Notes: generated by a model not told the origin, from the sequence alone. Numbered from the stretch's first letter, positions 35,261 through 47,470 are shown. The stretch: 64,000 bases of DNA from Haliotis asinina (GCF_037392515.1 NC_090290.1:33129753-33193752), one strand, 5' to 3'. Made by a program: numbers and translations.

Positions 35261-36392
35261 ACAACATGGTAACAGTTTGTTCTACCCAGATATACACAGA
35301 TCACCATAACAACAGCATCTTGAAGCATCCTCTTGACCGGTGCTTTCAAAACTGGCAATCACAACAGCGCAAGACATCACAGTGTATCTCAATCAATACC
35401 CTTCATTAGCCATGGAATCTCGTCAGGTGCAGTTGAATCATTAGTGAAAACTTGATTGCAACTTACTGAATTCTGTTGATAGATAATGACCACATGGAAT
35501 ATATTGATAATTTGTGAGCTAGAGTATGCGGTAGTTCAATAGCATTTAGTATTATCTGTGAACTTTTACTAGGAGGGAAATGCTGTTATATTATTGATAT
35601 TTCTGACTGTTCTGTGAAAAGCTTTATTTCAGATATTGAATTTGCCCTCAAGCGATAACTCATTTAGCATGTAAGCATTCTAAGGAGTTTCTATTGTATC
35701 CTTGTTTCTAGGCAGTGCAGATCATCTTTCTCGTTTGGTTCCTAAATATTTGCCAGCTTTGAGAGAATGTTGTAACAACTGTCAACACTGTAACTAATGA
35801 CAACAGGTCAAACTAGTGGCACAGCTTGTATGTACATTGGGTAGGTAGTGACCTGGAGATGATGCAGACATTATGATGGTATCCAAGGCTGATGACGCTC
35901 TCATCATGAGGATGTCATGAAACAAGCTGAACACAGAATCTCACCAGCATATCTGTATGCAGAATTTATTTTATTAGAGATTTCATGAAATGACCTTCTC
36001 CCAATACAATACTCATCACAATATTTTGTTCACGGTGTAATGCTATTGTGACACATATTTCATAACAATTTTGGATGAATTGTTATATTGTATAAACCAT
36101 AAACACGTTTAAGGAGCTTGAAACTTCTTTAATGTTTTGTCTCATGTTTCAAATACCTGATGTGAATGACTCATTTCCATCAGCAGTTTTTTTTCAGAAA
36201 AAACTACAGTGTCAACATAAGTATTTTCTGTTGTTGAATAAAATGACAAATTCCCAGCATGAAAAATACACGTGTACTTTTAAATGGAAACAAAAGAATG
36301 GGTTCACAAAAATGATAATTTGAACAGGGTTAAGATATGAGTCAATTACAGGTATGTATTGTATATTGTATTGCTGAGAAAAATTATTGATA

Positions 36393-37140
36393 TACTGTAA
36401 ATCATGAAATTTTTGCGTCATGAAATTTTTCAAGTGGCGACCAACAGACGTTTTTACGGCACGATATTTTCGCGACTTAGTTTGACAGTTTGAAAGCTTA
36501 CTTGCATCTGAAAGTTTTATCTGTAAATCCAATCACATATTAAAGTTTGCCGCTAATCTTGAACACCATTCAGTGGAGTACTTCCACATGTATGAAATCA
36601 GTGATGTTTTCCTAAAAACAACACTTGCTGCAGAGGCCAGATAAGCTTAAAACAGTTCAAAGGGATTAAATTAAATGGAATGACTCTAATACTTTGGCAC
36701 TGATGAAGGAATAGGGTAGTCAGTGTCGGCGAAGCTGTTGATCTCCAGATAAGTGTCATGAAACCTATCCATGCCCGCTGGATGGTCTTGGCCTTTCACA
36801 CAGTCTCTAAGAAATGTGTGTTGCATGGTTGGTGGCTGTCTGGACTATTAGATGTACTGACTGAGTAACTTTTGTTCAGGTATCCATTGTTTGACATGTG
36901 ACACGTGAGTACTTAGTAATGCTAGTAATTAGTAATTCTTCACGTTGTCATTGCTTAATAAATGTATTGTCTAGATCTATTAAATTATCTAGATCTGTTA
37001 AATATATTTACTGGCGAATAGTAAAGTGAAGGTAGGACAGGTTGTTTGCTGATTATTCATTGCATTCTACCAGCAAACTGCGTCATGATATTTTTGCGAG
37101 CTCAAGTCATTCTCAATTTTCGCAAAAATTTACAGTAATT
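36393..37140. mobile_element. Inverted-repeat element with actgtaaat...tttttgcg ends
   Basis: The left end reads actgtaaatcatgaaattttt then gcg; the right end, near 37115-37140, reads ttttcgcaaaaatttacagt. These match the widespread invertebrate MITE ends of the ctgtaaat...tttcgcg type. No coding sequence is present. Confidence 0.55.
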
Positions 37141-38309
37141 GGTGAATCATGACATCCTCAACATCTGTCTTTATACTGATTTTCTTCGTGTCATTTTCAT
37201 TGATTATGGAACTTACAGGAAACTGAATAGGCAGTACATGAATTGACAACAAGAAGTGTGTTAGTTTTGGAGTTTTTATGATAAAATTTGTTAGTTGGAG
37301 ACTTAAAGATGAATATACAGTATTTTATGACACTTTGAATCATACTTCCTTTGACCCATCTTTGACAGTGCAGGTATTGTTTTGTTGAGTTTTATTTTCA
37401 GCAAACATTTAATGTGAAACAAGTATCAAGTGCTGAGAATTCTCTTTGGTGTTCAGGACAGAGGTTCTTTTTCATGTCAATTTCCAAGTCCAGAATCATG
37501 TCAAAATGAAGGTTGCTGGAACATACTTCATGTGCTATATTAATTTGGAAACTTTGGATACAGTCCAAACAAATGGAAATTACTGATGTTTTGCAAATGC
37601 AAATAGGTGGAAGGGAGATAACTCCAACTTTGTTTTTCTTGTGGTCTGTCCTTAGTATTGGCTTGTTTTGACTAATTGCCTAACTCTGGTACTCCTTATT
37701 ATGAAGTGATGACTGTGCTTCAAACAGTTCAAAATTAACATTGAGGTGTCCGGTCAGATAAAGACATTGTTTACTGGTCTCTCAGGGTCCATTGGTTGAT
37801 GTACCCTCATGACCAGTGAGCAACTTAAAATATCTTGTCCTGAACTTGCTACATTAGGAATGCTATCTTCTAAATGAGAGCAAATTATATTTTGATAAAT
37901 TCCTGTGAATCACAGTGAACAAAAATTACGTATGTTACTTCAGTGTCATGCTTCTGTCCATGAAGATCAATGCAGGTGAATTTGTATTTATTCAGCATCA
38001 GTATTTCATACATTCATTTCTGTGCACCATGGTAGTTACACCAAACAGGTTGTACTGTTGGTGGTATATTTGTAATTTTGGTTTTTCTTTAGCTAAGATA
38101 CCCATTTCCAAACCAAGTTAATAAAAAGCAGAACCAAATCATTTTAGAAAGCTGACATCAAATTAAATCCATGCATCATTCATTTACATCAGGAGGGCAA
38201 AGTTGTTAGTGGTTTCACTTGACGTGGAGTTTTATGTAGAAGCTTTCAGTTCCCCCTGCTGGGATACATTGTATCAGTTTCGTGAAACAGAAAAACAATG
38301 CAGTTTTTC

Positions 38310-38358
38310 CTTATCCTGACCCATGATTTAAAGGGTATATAGCATGCGTCAGGATAAG
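38310..38358. repeat. Hairpin built of two DIRS-type terminal repeats
   Basis: cttatcctgacccatg (38310-38325) and catgcgtcaggataag (38343-38358) are inverted copies with one mismatch, 17 bp apart. The same words form the ends of the DIRS-like element at 54995-55014 and 58721-58740. It lies about 130 bp before CCDC34-like exon 3. Confidence 0.7.
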
Positions 38359-38492
38359 TATAAAATATCAATTTTATCATAAAAATTACATTATGTGTGA
38401 GGTAAGATGTTTTGTAGCTTATTGCTTTGTCCTGTATATTATGCTGTATTCTTTGTGTCCACTCTGACTGAAGTTGACAATCAATGTTTCAG

Positions 38493-38638
38493 GTTACCAT
38501 GACACTGCAGCATACCCAACACCATCCTTCTACAATCCACTACCATGGCAACCCATACACATACCTAGAGTGAAGAGTGAAAAGCCAAAGAAGTCAAAGC
38601 CAAAGAAATATGTCTGGAATCCAAATAAGTATTACTGA
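38493..38638 (+). CDS. CCDC34-like protein, coding exon 3 (C-terminus and stop)
   Basis: Acceptor aatgtttcag; GT completes the Gly codon from exon 2. It encodes YHDTAAYPTPSFYNPLPWQP and then a Lys-rich end with YVWNPNKYY before TGA at 38636-38638. The PSFYNPxPWxPI block is the conserved C-terminus of CCDC34 proteins, which together with the exact phase fit ties this exon to 9343-9881 across 28.6 kb. Confidence 0.88.
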
Positions 38639-41600
38639 ACAGATATGTGTATATCTTTGCTCTGGTATTTCATTTTGTTCATTTGTTTTTAGACAGGAGC
38701 CATCTCTCTGTGATATGATGGTTAATTATAGATCATAGTGACCTTCATATGACACTAGTTATCATTGGTGATGTGAGGGCTCAGTAGATATACCTTTCAG
38801 ACTCAAATACTTCTCCTGTAAATATCATGCCTTGAAACTGAAGTGGTTTCATTTATAATATCAGTTCAGACCAATATATTTTGGGGGATTTTTGTATTAT
38901 TTTCTTTTTGTTTGTTTGTGGATGTATTTGTTTCCATCTTATGAAAATCAGAGATCTGGGGACAGTGAGATCCTAAATACCTGAACACATTTTGCGTATG
39001 TCATCTGGATAACTGAATATCTGTTATCCATGCTTTTCTGTTAAATGGTGGCGAGCATCACTTCTGGTTCAAAATAACTCCCCAAACCCCAAACCCCAAG
39101 CAGTGGTTGTTTTGATATGCCAGTTACAATTCACTCAGTGTCAGATAGGTCTACTAATCTTCTAATCACCACCACTACCCACCTGATCGGTCATTAATCC
39201 GGATTAGCAGACCTTGTCATGTGTCATAACACATGTGACTCTGGGGTTTCACTTCACATGGTCAGCAAAAGATCAAGTTTCATAGGGATATTTTTTTTGT
39301 AGATTTAGCAGACTGGTTTGTAAAATTTACCATCTGTGCACAGAAACTGCATATTCGTTTTAGAAAGTTTCTTAGTAATTTAAGAGATTTTGTTTTAATG
39401 AAAATTGACTGGAAGGTGAGGTTTCTGGATATCTGGGATCTGGGTATATATGGTGAGTGCAGGGGTTTACAAAACTTTCATGGTATGATAAGGTAATTGT
39501 AGTATGTAGAAAACAGATGTTCCTGATTTCAGTTGTACAAATCTGATTTAATATGCAGACATGGATTGAACTGTTTTGTGTTGAGACTTGACATATTTAT
39601 GTTTGTATATTCCGTCCATTTTGTTGACATCTCTTGCTTGTTTGTTTTGTCTCAGACAGAAATCTCTCTACCCAGTGTTAAATGTCATACCCCTATACTC
39701 TTGCATACAAAGAGTTGTATCTTGTTATTGACTTGTATTACTGATATCAACAATATCAGTTTGGGGCAGCATTTTAGTCCTGGTCTCCATTGCCTCATAT
39801 ACTTAAAGGGAGATAATTCATTTAGTCAAAGCTCTCTTAAAATGCTGCTTAAGATTTTTCTGTGTACACATCCCCATTAGCAAAACCTCATAAAAGAATT
39901 CTTAGGAAAGTAAAACAGAAAGTAATACATGTGAAATGAAACACAGGTTTACCTCACCTCCAGTGGTGGTGTGATGTTTTGTACAAATAAAAATAGCCAG
40001 TTGCATAGGAACAAAAAGTCATGTTTCATTTGTGTAATTTTGAGAGGTTTGATATGTAAACCAAACACAAAACATATATCCTAGTGTTTGTGTGGAAATG
40101 AGGGAATTTGGTGTAAGGGCATTATATGCATTAACTTGTCAATGTCATGTTTCAATCTATCAGATTATCTGTAGCTAAAATACTAATCTACAGACAGTGG
40201 AGGCTGACACAAATTTCCTAACTCATTCTGAAAAGCAGTTATTAACCCCCGCAACGCAATTAGCAGGGGTATTAAAATGCACTGCGTCCATGCGCCTGTG
40301 CACATAAAATTTGTCTTTTCTGGAGCAGAACTCTAAAACCGTTCAATGTTTCTTCAAACTTGGCACATGGACAGACCTACTGGTGTACTGGTACCTTTTG
40401 GTAGTTCTGGATTTCTGAATAAAAAATTACTATCTTTGTTGACTAGAATTGTCAAACTTTTCTGGCATGTGTTTGAAACAGAACTTAAGTATGCAAGTAA
40501 AAACCCATATAAATACATCTTACCTATTTTGAAGGTTAAATTGTATTTTCTATGGATGTTTGTGCATATTTATCCATATCATATGTGCTATGAGTGAGTA
40601 CATGAGTACCTGTTGCTCTTCATGTGTGTATCTAGTTGGCCCTTGTGACAAGCAATGTCTGTGATATCTGTGAATGTATTGGACAGGAGCCGAAAAATAA
40701 ATACTGGGAATACTGTTGTTGTGCTGTGTTTTTGTGATGATGTTTATCAAGTTTTCAAGTGACTTCCCCTCTACCAATAAAATGCTGGGTTGCCACAATT
40801 TATTGTACAGCGTGGCATCTCTTAGTTGTTCCTCGAACTGATGAATTCAATTCCTACAGGCACCCTGTATAGGATTGAGCCTGCCATCACCTTGACCCAA
40901 CAGCTTCAAGAGGCCAACATGAAGGGTCTGGGAACATGGCAAACAGACCATGCCAGAACATACTGGTAAACATTTTTCTTACACACAAATTGCTGCAACG
41001 TACTGTTTGACAGAACAGCATCCCTTGGATGAGCAATGGTTTATCTCTTTCTTTTTTTTTAACACACATGCATATGGTAGCATCGAACATTTGAACTATT
41101 TTAACTGATACATGTGTGGTGGGATGAGAGAAACTAACACCAGCGATATGTATGCATTATTGTTATGCTTCAGTTAATCAATCCACATATGCTGACAAAG
41201 AAATATTTTTATTTCTTTGTTTTTACTTTGCTTTGTAAAGTGTCTATGTACAGTGAAAAGTCCACTAATTCCAAACATTACCTGCAAATTTGATATTAAT
41301 CTTCCAGAGACAGAATTATATACAGAGAGTATGACATGTTAACGGTTTGATAGTGAGTCTAATATGAGATAAGTTTGTCAGTACTAACCTCTTCATCTAG
41401 CTACAACCAGGGTCTCTGTGTTCTCTCCTCCCATTCATGTACCTGATAAGCTGTTATGTAGTTGAAGTATTCAAAGCAGAGAGAAACTCAATCATGCAAT
41501 ACCACAGAATGACACACGAGACAATATATCATACATTCAAAAATATGGAGAGGCACTGAACATTCCTACAGAACTTTATCTGTCACTCTATAACATGTAC

Positions 41601-41740
41601 CTCACTGCCTCTCAGTGACTGATTTCAGTATTGTATCTAGCACCACATCAATCATTTTGCTTTCATGTTAATGCTTTAGGCTTGCATATCCTTAATACTA
41701 TGAAGTTTTTGAAGGTAACCTTTTGAAGTGTCATCCTGTT
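38639..41740. other. Intergenic region and 3' side of the CCDC34-like gene
   Basis: Contains an AATAAA-like signal near 39986, another near 40698, and a copy of the aactctaaaaccgttcaatg dispersed repeat near 40330. No other gene was recognised. Confidence 0.45.
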
Positions 41741-42247
41741 CTAGTAATTTGTGTTATCACCACCATTGTCATCATCTACTTCCTCCCCTTCCTCTTCCTC
41801 ATTGTCTTCCTCCCTTTCTTCCTCATTGTCTTCCTCCCTTTCTTCCCCTTCCTCTTCCTCATCTTCCCATTCCTCTTCGTAAGGTGAACCTCCCGCACCT
41901 TCTACAACTGGCATGAATGCCACTCTACCAGCCTGGGTGCACAGTTTCCGCTTATGAAGATCAAGGCTGCTCTTCCCCCTGAAGATCCCACGTCCGCACT
42001 GATCACAGTGAAACAAGTTGGATCGAGTAAGAACAGGGCATTGATGGCGTTGGTGGATGTGTAGAGAAGCCAGACCTCTAAGGTATCCCTTGTTACAGGC
42101 CTCACATCTGTACAATCCACCACATGTCCCTTGTTGGTTACTTATACCTCCAGCTTTGTTACCAACAGGTGCTTGTTTGGATTTTCCAGCTTTCTTGGAC
42201 TGAGATGTCTTATTGCTTGGATTAGATCTACCTCTGGTGGATGACAT
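41741..42247 (-). CDS. Small zinc-finger-like protein with acidic tail, 168 aa
   Basis: The ATG at 42247 (MSSTRGRSN) is the first in frame; a longer frame exists only with a TTG start. Residues 1-40 are basic and Ser/Gln/Lys-rich. Two fingers follow with identical CX2C-X13-H-X4-C spacing: YRCEACNKGYLRGLASLHIH (about 46-70) and FHCDQCGRGIFRGKSSLDLH (about 79-103). From about 123 to the end it is Glu/Asp-rich. It is probably a nuclear, nucleic-acid- or histone-binding protein by composition; I do not recognise a family member. It is intronless, so a retrocopy or element-derived gene is possible. Confidence 0.6.
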   Translation of the reverse strand: MSSTRGRSNPSNKTSQSKKAGKSKQAPVGNKAGGISNQQGTCGGLYRCEACNKGYLRGLASLHIHQRHQCPVLTRSNLFHCDQCGRGIFRGKSSLDLHKRKLCTQAGRVAFMPVVEGAGGSPYEEEWEDEEEEGEEREEDNEEEREEDNEEEEGEEVDDDNGGDNTNY

Positions 42248-43144
42248 GGTTGTGTACCTCAAAGTTTTATTGATGACTTGTGGAGGTGTTCTTGAAGATG
42301 TTGGAGCAATTTAACATCAGCTGTCAATTGATTACCGTCAACACTTTGGGCACAGACTGTTATGTCTGGTGGCATTGTTGGATGGACGGTCTGGTGGTAC
42401 CTTGCCTCCACAATATGCTCTTCAACACAGCTGGAACTGAAGATAAATATTATCTAAAGTAAAATAAGCTGGACATTACATCAGTAAATTTTAGATTTAT
42501 GCAAAAGTTGTCTATTAGTCATTGCTGTTGACAGCAGGTAGAACAAATACAGTGTGATATTGGACATTTCATACCAAGAGATATTTATTTTGTCCACAAA
42601 CATCATCCACATGATACACCTTCATACCATACACCTGGCAACCATACACCTGATACTGTCACATGACCCAGGATTATACTTACACACAACATAGTTCATC
42701 CAACGGTGTGCATACTTTCCTGAGTTGAAGACCCTATAATAAACTAGTGGGCAAAAGAAATGAACATGTTTTATTTTGATTTTTTGGCAAAGTTGTCCAA
42801 GTAAGTAAAATCCTTTTCTGCAGAAACATTTCACCCACATGCTGACTAATCATGCACCCAAACATAGCATGTTGAAGTTGCAAAAAATGGCAAAACGTGC
42901 ACCTTGGAGATTTTGAAAAATGCTTGTTGAGAACTGGTATGGAAGGCAGCGAATTAGTGTCCATACATCTAAACTGATAGAAAACTACTGAAATTATGCC
43001 ACGGGTAATAGTGCAAGAGAGAGAGCACCATAGGTATGAGGCAGATGGGCACCAACAACAGCCATATTGCAAGGGCCTTGAACTGTACACGTGGTACCAT
43101 CATTAGGTTGTTCTAGCATTCCAGGCAGACTGACAGAACCCAAG
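42248..43144. other. Intergenic, no clear gene
   Basis: No convincing coding sequence. A repeat-like start (gtgggcaaaagaaatgaaca near 42749) may be the edge of the Tc1-like remnant that follows. Confidence 0.4.
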
Positions 43145-43390
43145 ACAAGCCACGATTAAGCAGACCACATGTGACAACCCCACAGGCGGATCATGATCTG
43201 TGTAATCTTCACACAGCATGGCGGCAACTGCTCTAGGACATGTCATCATTTGATGTAACATGTTATGACGTCTACTTGCAGCAGGTATCAGATCTCAATG
43301 TCCCCTTCGTGGCAACCAGAAACACTTTGGTGACCCAGGAACATTGTTATCATAGGGTACAGTGGGCAAAGACTGTACATTGTTGCCTCT
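43145..43390 (+). pseudogene. Tc1-type transposase fragment
   Basis: Frames read RPHVTTPQADHDLCNLHTAW, then after frame breaks LAAGIRSQCPLRGNQ, matching the N-terminal helix-turn-helix region of Tc1-family transposases (RPRVTT..., AGIRxxxPxRG). Stops and frameshifts are present, and the catalytic part is missing. Confidence 0.55.
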
Positions 43391-43639
43391 TACAAAATTG
43401 GCAGCAAGTGTTTTTTACAGTCGAAAGTTGATTCACAATGTTCTTTAATAATTGCATGGTTTGTTTATCGATCATTAAAAAGGGTGTTCTCTCTCTTTTG
43501 CTCACTAGTGCACTTATTTAAGAACATGCACTCATGTCATTACAACAATCACCATACCATCACATCATGCGCTCACCACATCACAACATGCACTCACCAC
43601 ATAGCAACATGCACTCTCCACATAACAACATGCACTCTC

Positions 43640-44640
43640 CACAATACTATATACTTATATACTTACCAGATACAGTGGCATACAGTGGTTTATGACACTG
43701 TGTACTTACCAGATACAGTGACATACAGAGGTTTATAACATGGTATACTTACCAGATACAGTGACATGTCAGCAGTACAGTGGTTTATAACACTGTGTAC
43801 TTACCAGATACAGCGACATAAAGTGGTTTATAGCATGGTGTACTTACCAGATACATTGACATGTCAGCAGTACAGTGGTTTATAACACTGTGTACATACC
43901 AGATACAGCGACATAAAGTGGTTTATAACATGGTGTACTTACCAGATACATTGACATGTCAGCAGTACAGTGGTTTATAACATGGTATACCTACCAGATA
44001 CAGTGACATGTCAGCATACAGTGGTTAACACCGTGTACATACCACAGTGATATGTCAGCAGTACAGTGATTTGTTATACTGTGTACTCACCAGATACAGT
44101 AACACACAGTGGTTTATAACATGGTGTACTTACCAGATACAGTGACATGTCAGCAGTTCAGTGGTTTATAACACTGTGTACATACCACATACAGTGACAT
44201 GTCAGCAGTACAGTGGTTCATAACATGCTATACTTACCTAATATTGTGACACACAGTGGTTTATAACATGGTGTACTAACAAGACACAGTGACACATAGT
44301 GGTTTTTAACACTGTGTACTTGCCAGATACAGACTTGTCCGCAGTACAGTGGTTTATAACACTGTTTACATACAGATGCAGTGACATGTCCACAGTTCAG
44401 TGTTTTTCTTACATACGGTGGTTTATAACACGGTGTACTTACCAGATACAGTGACACACAGTGGCTTTTAACACTGCGTACTTGCTAGATACAGACATGT
44501 CAGCAGGACAGTTGTTTATAACACTGTGTACAAACAGATGCAGTGAAACGTCAGCATTGATTTATAGCACAGCGTACTTACTTGACACAGTGACACATCA
44601 GCAGTACAGTTGTTTATTAGTACTTACCAGACACGTTATA
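43640..44640. repeat. Minisatellite of about 43-52 bp with cttaccagatacagtgacat units
   Basis: Units such as gtggtttataacatggtgta cttaccagatacagtgacat gtcagcagtaca alternate with shorter versions lacking tgtcagcag. On the minus strand each unit reads ctgtatctg/gtaagta, a good splice-donor match. A shorter catgcactc(a/t)cca(c)at array precedes it (43570-43645). Confidence 0.85.
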
Positions 44641-45123
44641 ACAACAAGAGAGGGTCGTTATCGATTTTCTACAGCAGGGAGTAAGTTTTCCTACTTTCGC
44701 TTTCCATTTTTCCAGATTCGTCGTACAGACCGATTGTCTTCTTCCGGTACATTGGTGACCTCTAACGAACATCTTCTACTGGTTACATTTGCCACGGCAG
44801 ATGAAGTTCAAAAAATTAATTTCGCGAAACGAAATATGGGGTGGGTGTGTCATTTACATGACATGAGGTATCATCATACAGTATAGTACGGCACATCTGA
44901 TTACATGTCCTACGCATGGCTCAGCAACACGTGTAAATACGTGGCTGCCATTGCAGACGATGGAGTACATGTGAACTGAAAATAAGATATATTGTGATCA
45001 AGACTATACGGAGTGCAAAGTGTATATACAGACATGATGATAAACATGGAAAGATACATTTCATACACTATTAAAACTCAGATTGAGAGTTATATAGTTA
45101 TTTACTTTTATTTATGTTTGAGT
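44641..45123. other. Unique sequence, no gene recognised
   Basis: An open frame on the + strand runs from the array into this stretch but shows no known domain or splice structure. Confidence 0.35.
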
Positions 45124-45200
45124 GGGTGAGTGAGTTTAGTTTTACACAGCATTCAACAATATTCCAGCAATATTGTGGCGGTCTGTAAATAATCAAATCT
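45124..45200 (-). repeat. SINE 3' tail, reverse orientation
   Basis: gtgagtttagttttacacag, then caatattccagcaatattgt and gcggtctgtaaataatc form the reversed end of SINE family 2. It lies just left of the Tc1 element. Confidence 0.65.
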
Positions 45201-45256
45201 CTACCAGACAATCCAGTGATCAACATCATGAACATCAATCAGCGCACTATGAACTA

Positions 45257-46685
45257 AACTCCTCAAAAAAAAGAAACCCAAAACGGAAATATACCCGATT
45301 AATGAATGCAAATGGAAATTTTGTGTTACAAAAGCTCAATGTATGGCTCGAGACAGCCTAAGGAATGCATTTTCATCAAACAATGTTCGTTAAGGTCACA
45401 CATTTCCAACAGACATGTGTAAAAGCGACAAATCGCCAAAACGCAACTGTGTCTGTTTGAGTCACCGCGGCAAGTTCATGTTCTGCACGTGCAACATGCA
45501 CAACCAGCTCTATAAAAATGTAGGGTTCCCGAATTTCCTCCACTTCGGTTACAACTGCCAGCCATACGTGAATAATGCCAAGACTGACTGAAGCGCAGAG
45601 GAAAAACGCTATTGGGCGAGTGGAAGTGGGCGTAAACAGATCTGAGGTTGCCAGATTGTTCAATGTGTCCCCTAGCGCCAGACTCTGGAATCGCTACTAG
45701 CAGCAGGGATCCACACGTGACCGACCCAGGTCCGGCAGACCAAGGGTGACTCCAGCCCAGGACCGCTACATCCTGTTGCGCCACCTATGTCAAAGAACGA
45801 CCACTGCCACCTCTACTGCCTCGGCAATACCAGGCCACCGTAGAATCTCGTACCAGACTGTGCGGAACTGTCAGCGACAGGCAGGGTTGCGTCCAAGACG
45901 ATCCGTTCGAGGTGTCAATCTGACACCGGATCATCGCCAACGTCGACTCAAATGGTGTCAGGCACACAGGGTGTTGCCTCAGGTTCGATGGAGGAACATC
46001 CCGATTCCTACTCCGCAGAGCAGATGGAAGGGTTCGTGTCTACCGCAGGAGACATGAACAATTTGGTAATGATGTGGGGAGCCATCTCTTACAACGCTAG
46101 GACACATTTGGTGCAGGTGAGAGGCAACCTGACGGCACAGCGCTACGTGGACGAGATTTTGCGTCCGCACGTCGTCCCCATTATGGCCAACGTCAACGCT
46201 GTTTTTCAACAGGACAATGCCGGGCCGCATATAGCACGCATCACCACAGCCTACCTTACCAACAACAATATCAACGTTATGCCATGGCCGTGCAGATCCC
46301 CCGACTTGAACCCTATAGAACATCTCTGGGACGAATTGGATCGACGTGTGCGACGACGACAACCCCAGCCACAGACACTGCACCAGTTGGCTGATGCGTT
46401 CACCACTGAGTGGGCAGCAATTCCCGATGATGTGATCCGTACATCTGATGTTGTCTGTGGGCAGGAGATGTCAAGCAGTGATTGCCACGCACGGGGGTCA
46501 CACCAGTTACTGACGGTGTGGAACGGTACCTGTGACGTTGGGAATTGTACTGGCCACTAACTAAGGGTCCCGTCATGTTGTTCAAGTCTGTGCAATTTCG
46601 CATTCCTACTGCTAGTAGTTTCTGAATTACATGAATTTGAAATTTACCATACAATCCGGCTTTGCGTTTCTTGTTTTGAGGAGTA
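45257..46685 (+). mobile_element. Decayed Tc1/mariner-type transposon with TA flanks
   Basis: The left end (actcctcaaaaaaaagaaac) and right end (gtttcttgttttgaggagt) are imperfect inverted repeats, each flanked by TA, the Tc1/mariner target site. The interior is a broken Tc1-type transposase gene. Confidence 0.75.
45577..46530 (+). pseudogene. Tc1-type transposase, inactivated
   Basis: ATG near 45577 opens the paired-like HTH domain (LTEAQRKNAIGRV, VARLFNVSPS), then an in-frame TAG near 45700. RISYQTVRNCQRQAGLRPRR follows in the second HTH. Around 45980 the frame shifts and the segment that should hold the first catalytic Asp is missing. Downstream the second Asp (QQDNAGPHIA) and the SPDLNPIEHLWDEL block with the last acidic residue remain, and another frameshift lies near 46440. 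Catalysis is not possible from this copy. Confidence 0.85.
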
Positions 46686-46936
46686 TATTTCAGCGTTGTT
46701 ATGAGCTGAAGTCAAGAAACCTGTTTAAAATGCATGAATTATTAAATGTCTCATTTCAGCCACTGCAGTAATCTGAAATAAAACAATAATTTACAATAAA
46801 ATAGCATATGTTGCATTTTAAGTGGTTTTGCGGATTCATATCTTTTTAGAAGACGGTCAATGGTAGCTGAAGCTGGACACGTAAAATCAGAGAGAAAATT
46901 TTGTAAAGAAAAAAGGCCCCTCACTACCTCTTCTGC

Positions 46937-46996
46937 TGGAATGAGTGAATGAGTTTAGTTTTACGCCGCACTCAGCAAGATTCCAGCTATATGGTA
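46937..46996 (-). repeat. SINE tail, reverse orientation
   Basis: gaatgagtttagttttacgc, then cgcactcagcaagattccag: the common tail of both SINE families, reversed. Confidence 0.65.
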
Positions 46997-47194
46997 CACC
47001 AGGTAGAAAACATTCTCCAAAACGTAACATGGTCCCGATAACAACGCAGCTGTCTGAAAACTTCGTGCAAATCGTGCATTTTTCAAAACGTGAAAAACGT
47101 GATCGTGTGACTTTGGTCCAAATGCACGTGGACGATTGTGGAATAAATGGACAGAGCAAGCATGGAGTAATTTAATAAAATAATAGCACTACGA

Positions 47195-47470
47195 ATTTGC
47201 CAAGACTGTAGCCAGTATGGAGTGCTTCACAATGTCAGCTGGCTGGATCATTCAACTGCAGCCAGGCAAGGTCAAGGCATCACACAGAGAATACCTGCAC
47301 AACGTTAACGTCAGCGTAATGTCTTGGCCAGTGCGTTCTACAGACATGAACCCCCACTGAACATCTCTGAGGTCGTCTTAATCGTCTGCTGAGACAGGTT
47401 GCATAACCTCCAGGGATTTGACAGGAACTTGAACTGACTTTCTTAGACCGACGAAACGTCATCCCCCGAC
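47195..47470 (+). pseudogene. Second Tc1-type transposase scrap
   Basis: VMSWPVRSTDMNP followed, after a break, by EHL and a LNRLLRQVA-like stretch corresponds to the WPxxSPDLNPIEHLWD end of a Tc1 transposase. Several stops are present. Confidence 0.5.

Larger units (their letters stand above)
9882..38492 (+). other. Intron 2 of the CCDC34-like gene (28.6 kb)
   Basis: The donor gtaagg at 9882 and the acceptor aatgtttcag at 38492 fit in phase (G/GT = Gly). The intron encloses the whole coding region of the ankyrin/DPY-30 gene on the other strand (11923-30613), plus SINEs, minisatellites and a 3.2-kb TTAA element. The stretches 9882-10660 and 10850-11922 show no further gene. Confidence 0.8.

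Noticed and set aside
43484..44886. Frames through the 43-52-bp minisatellite
   Set aside because: They follow the repeat period and end in unrelated sequence; no codon signature.
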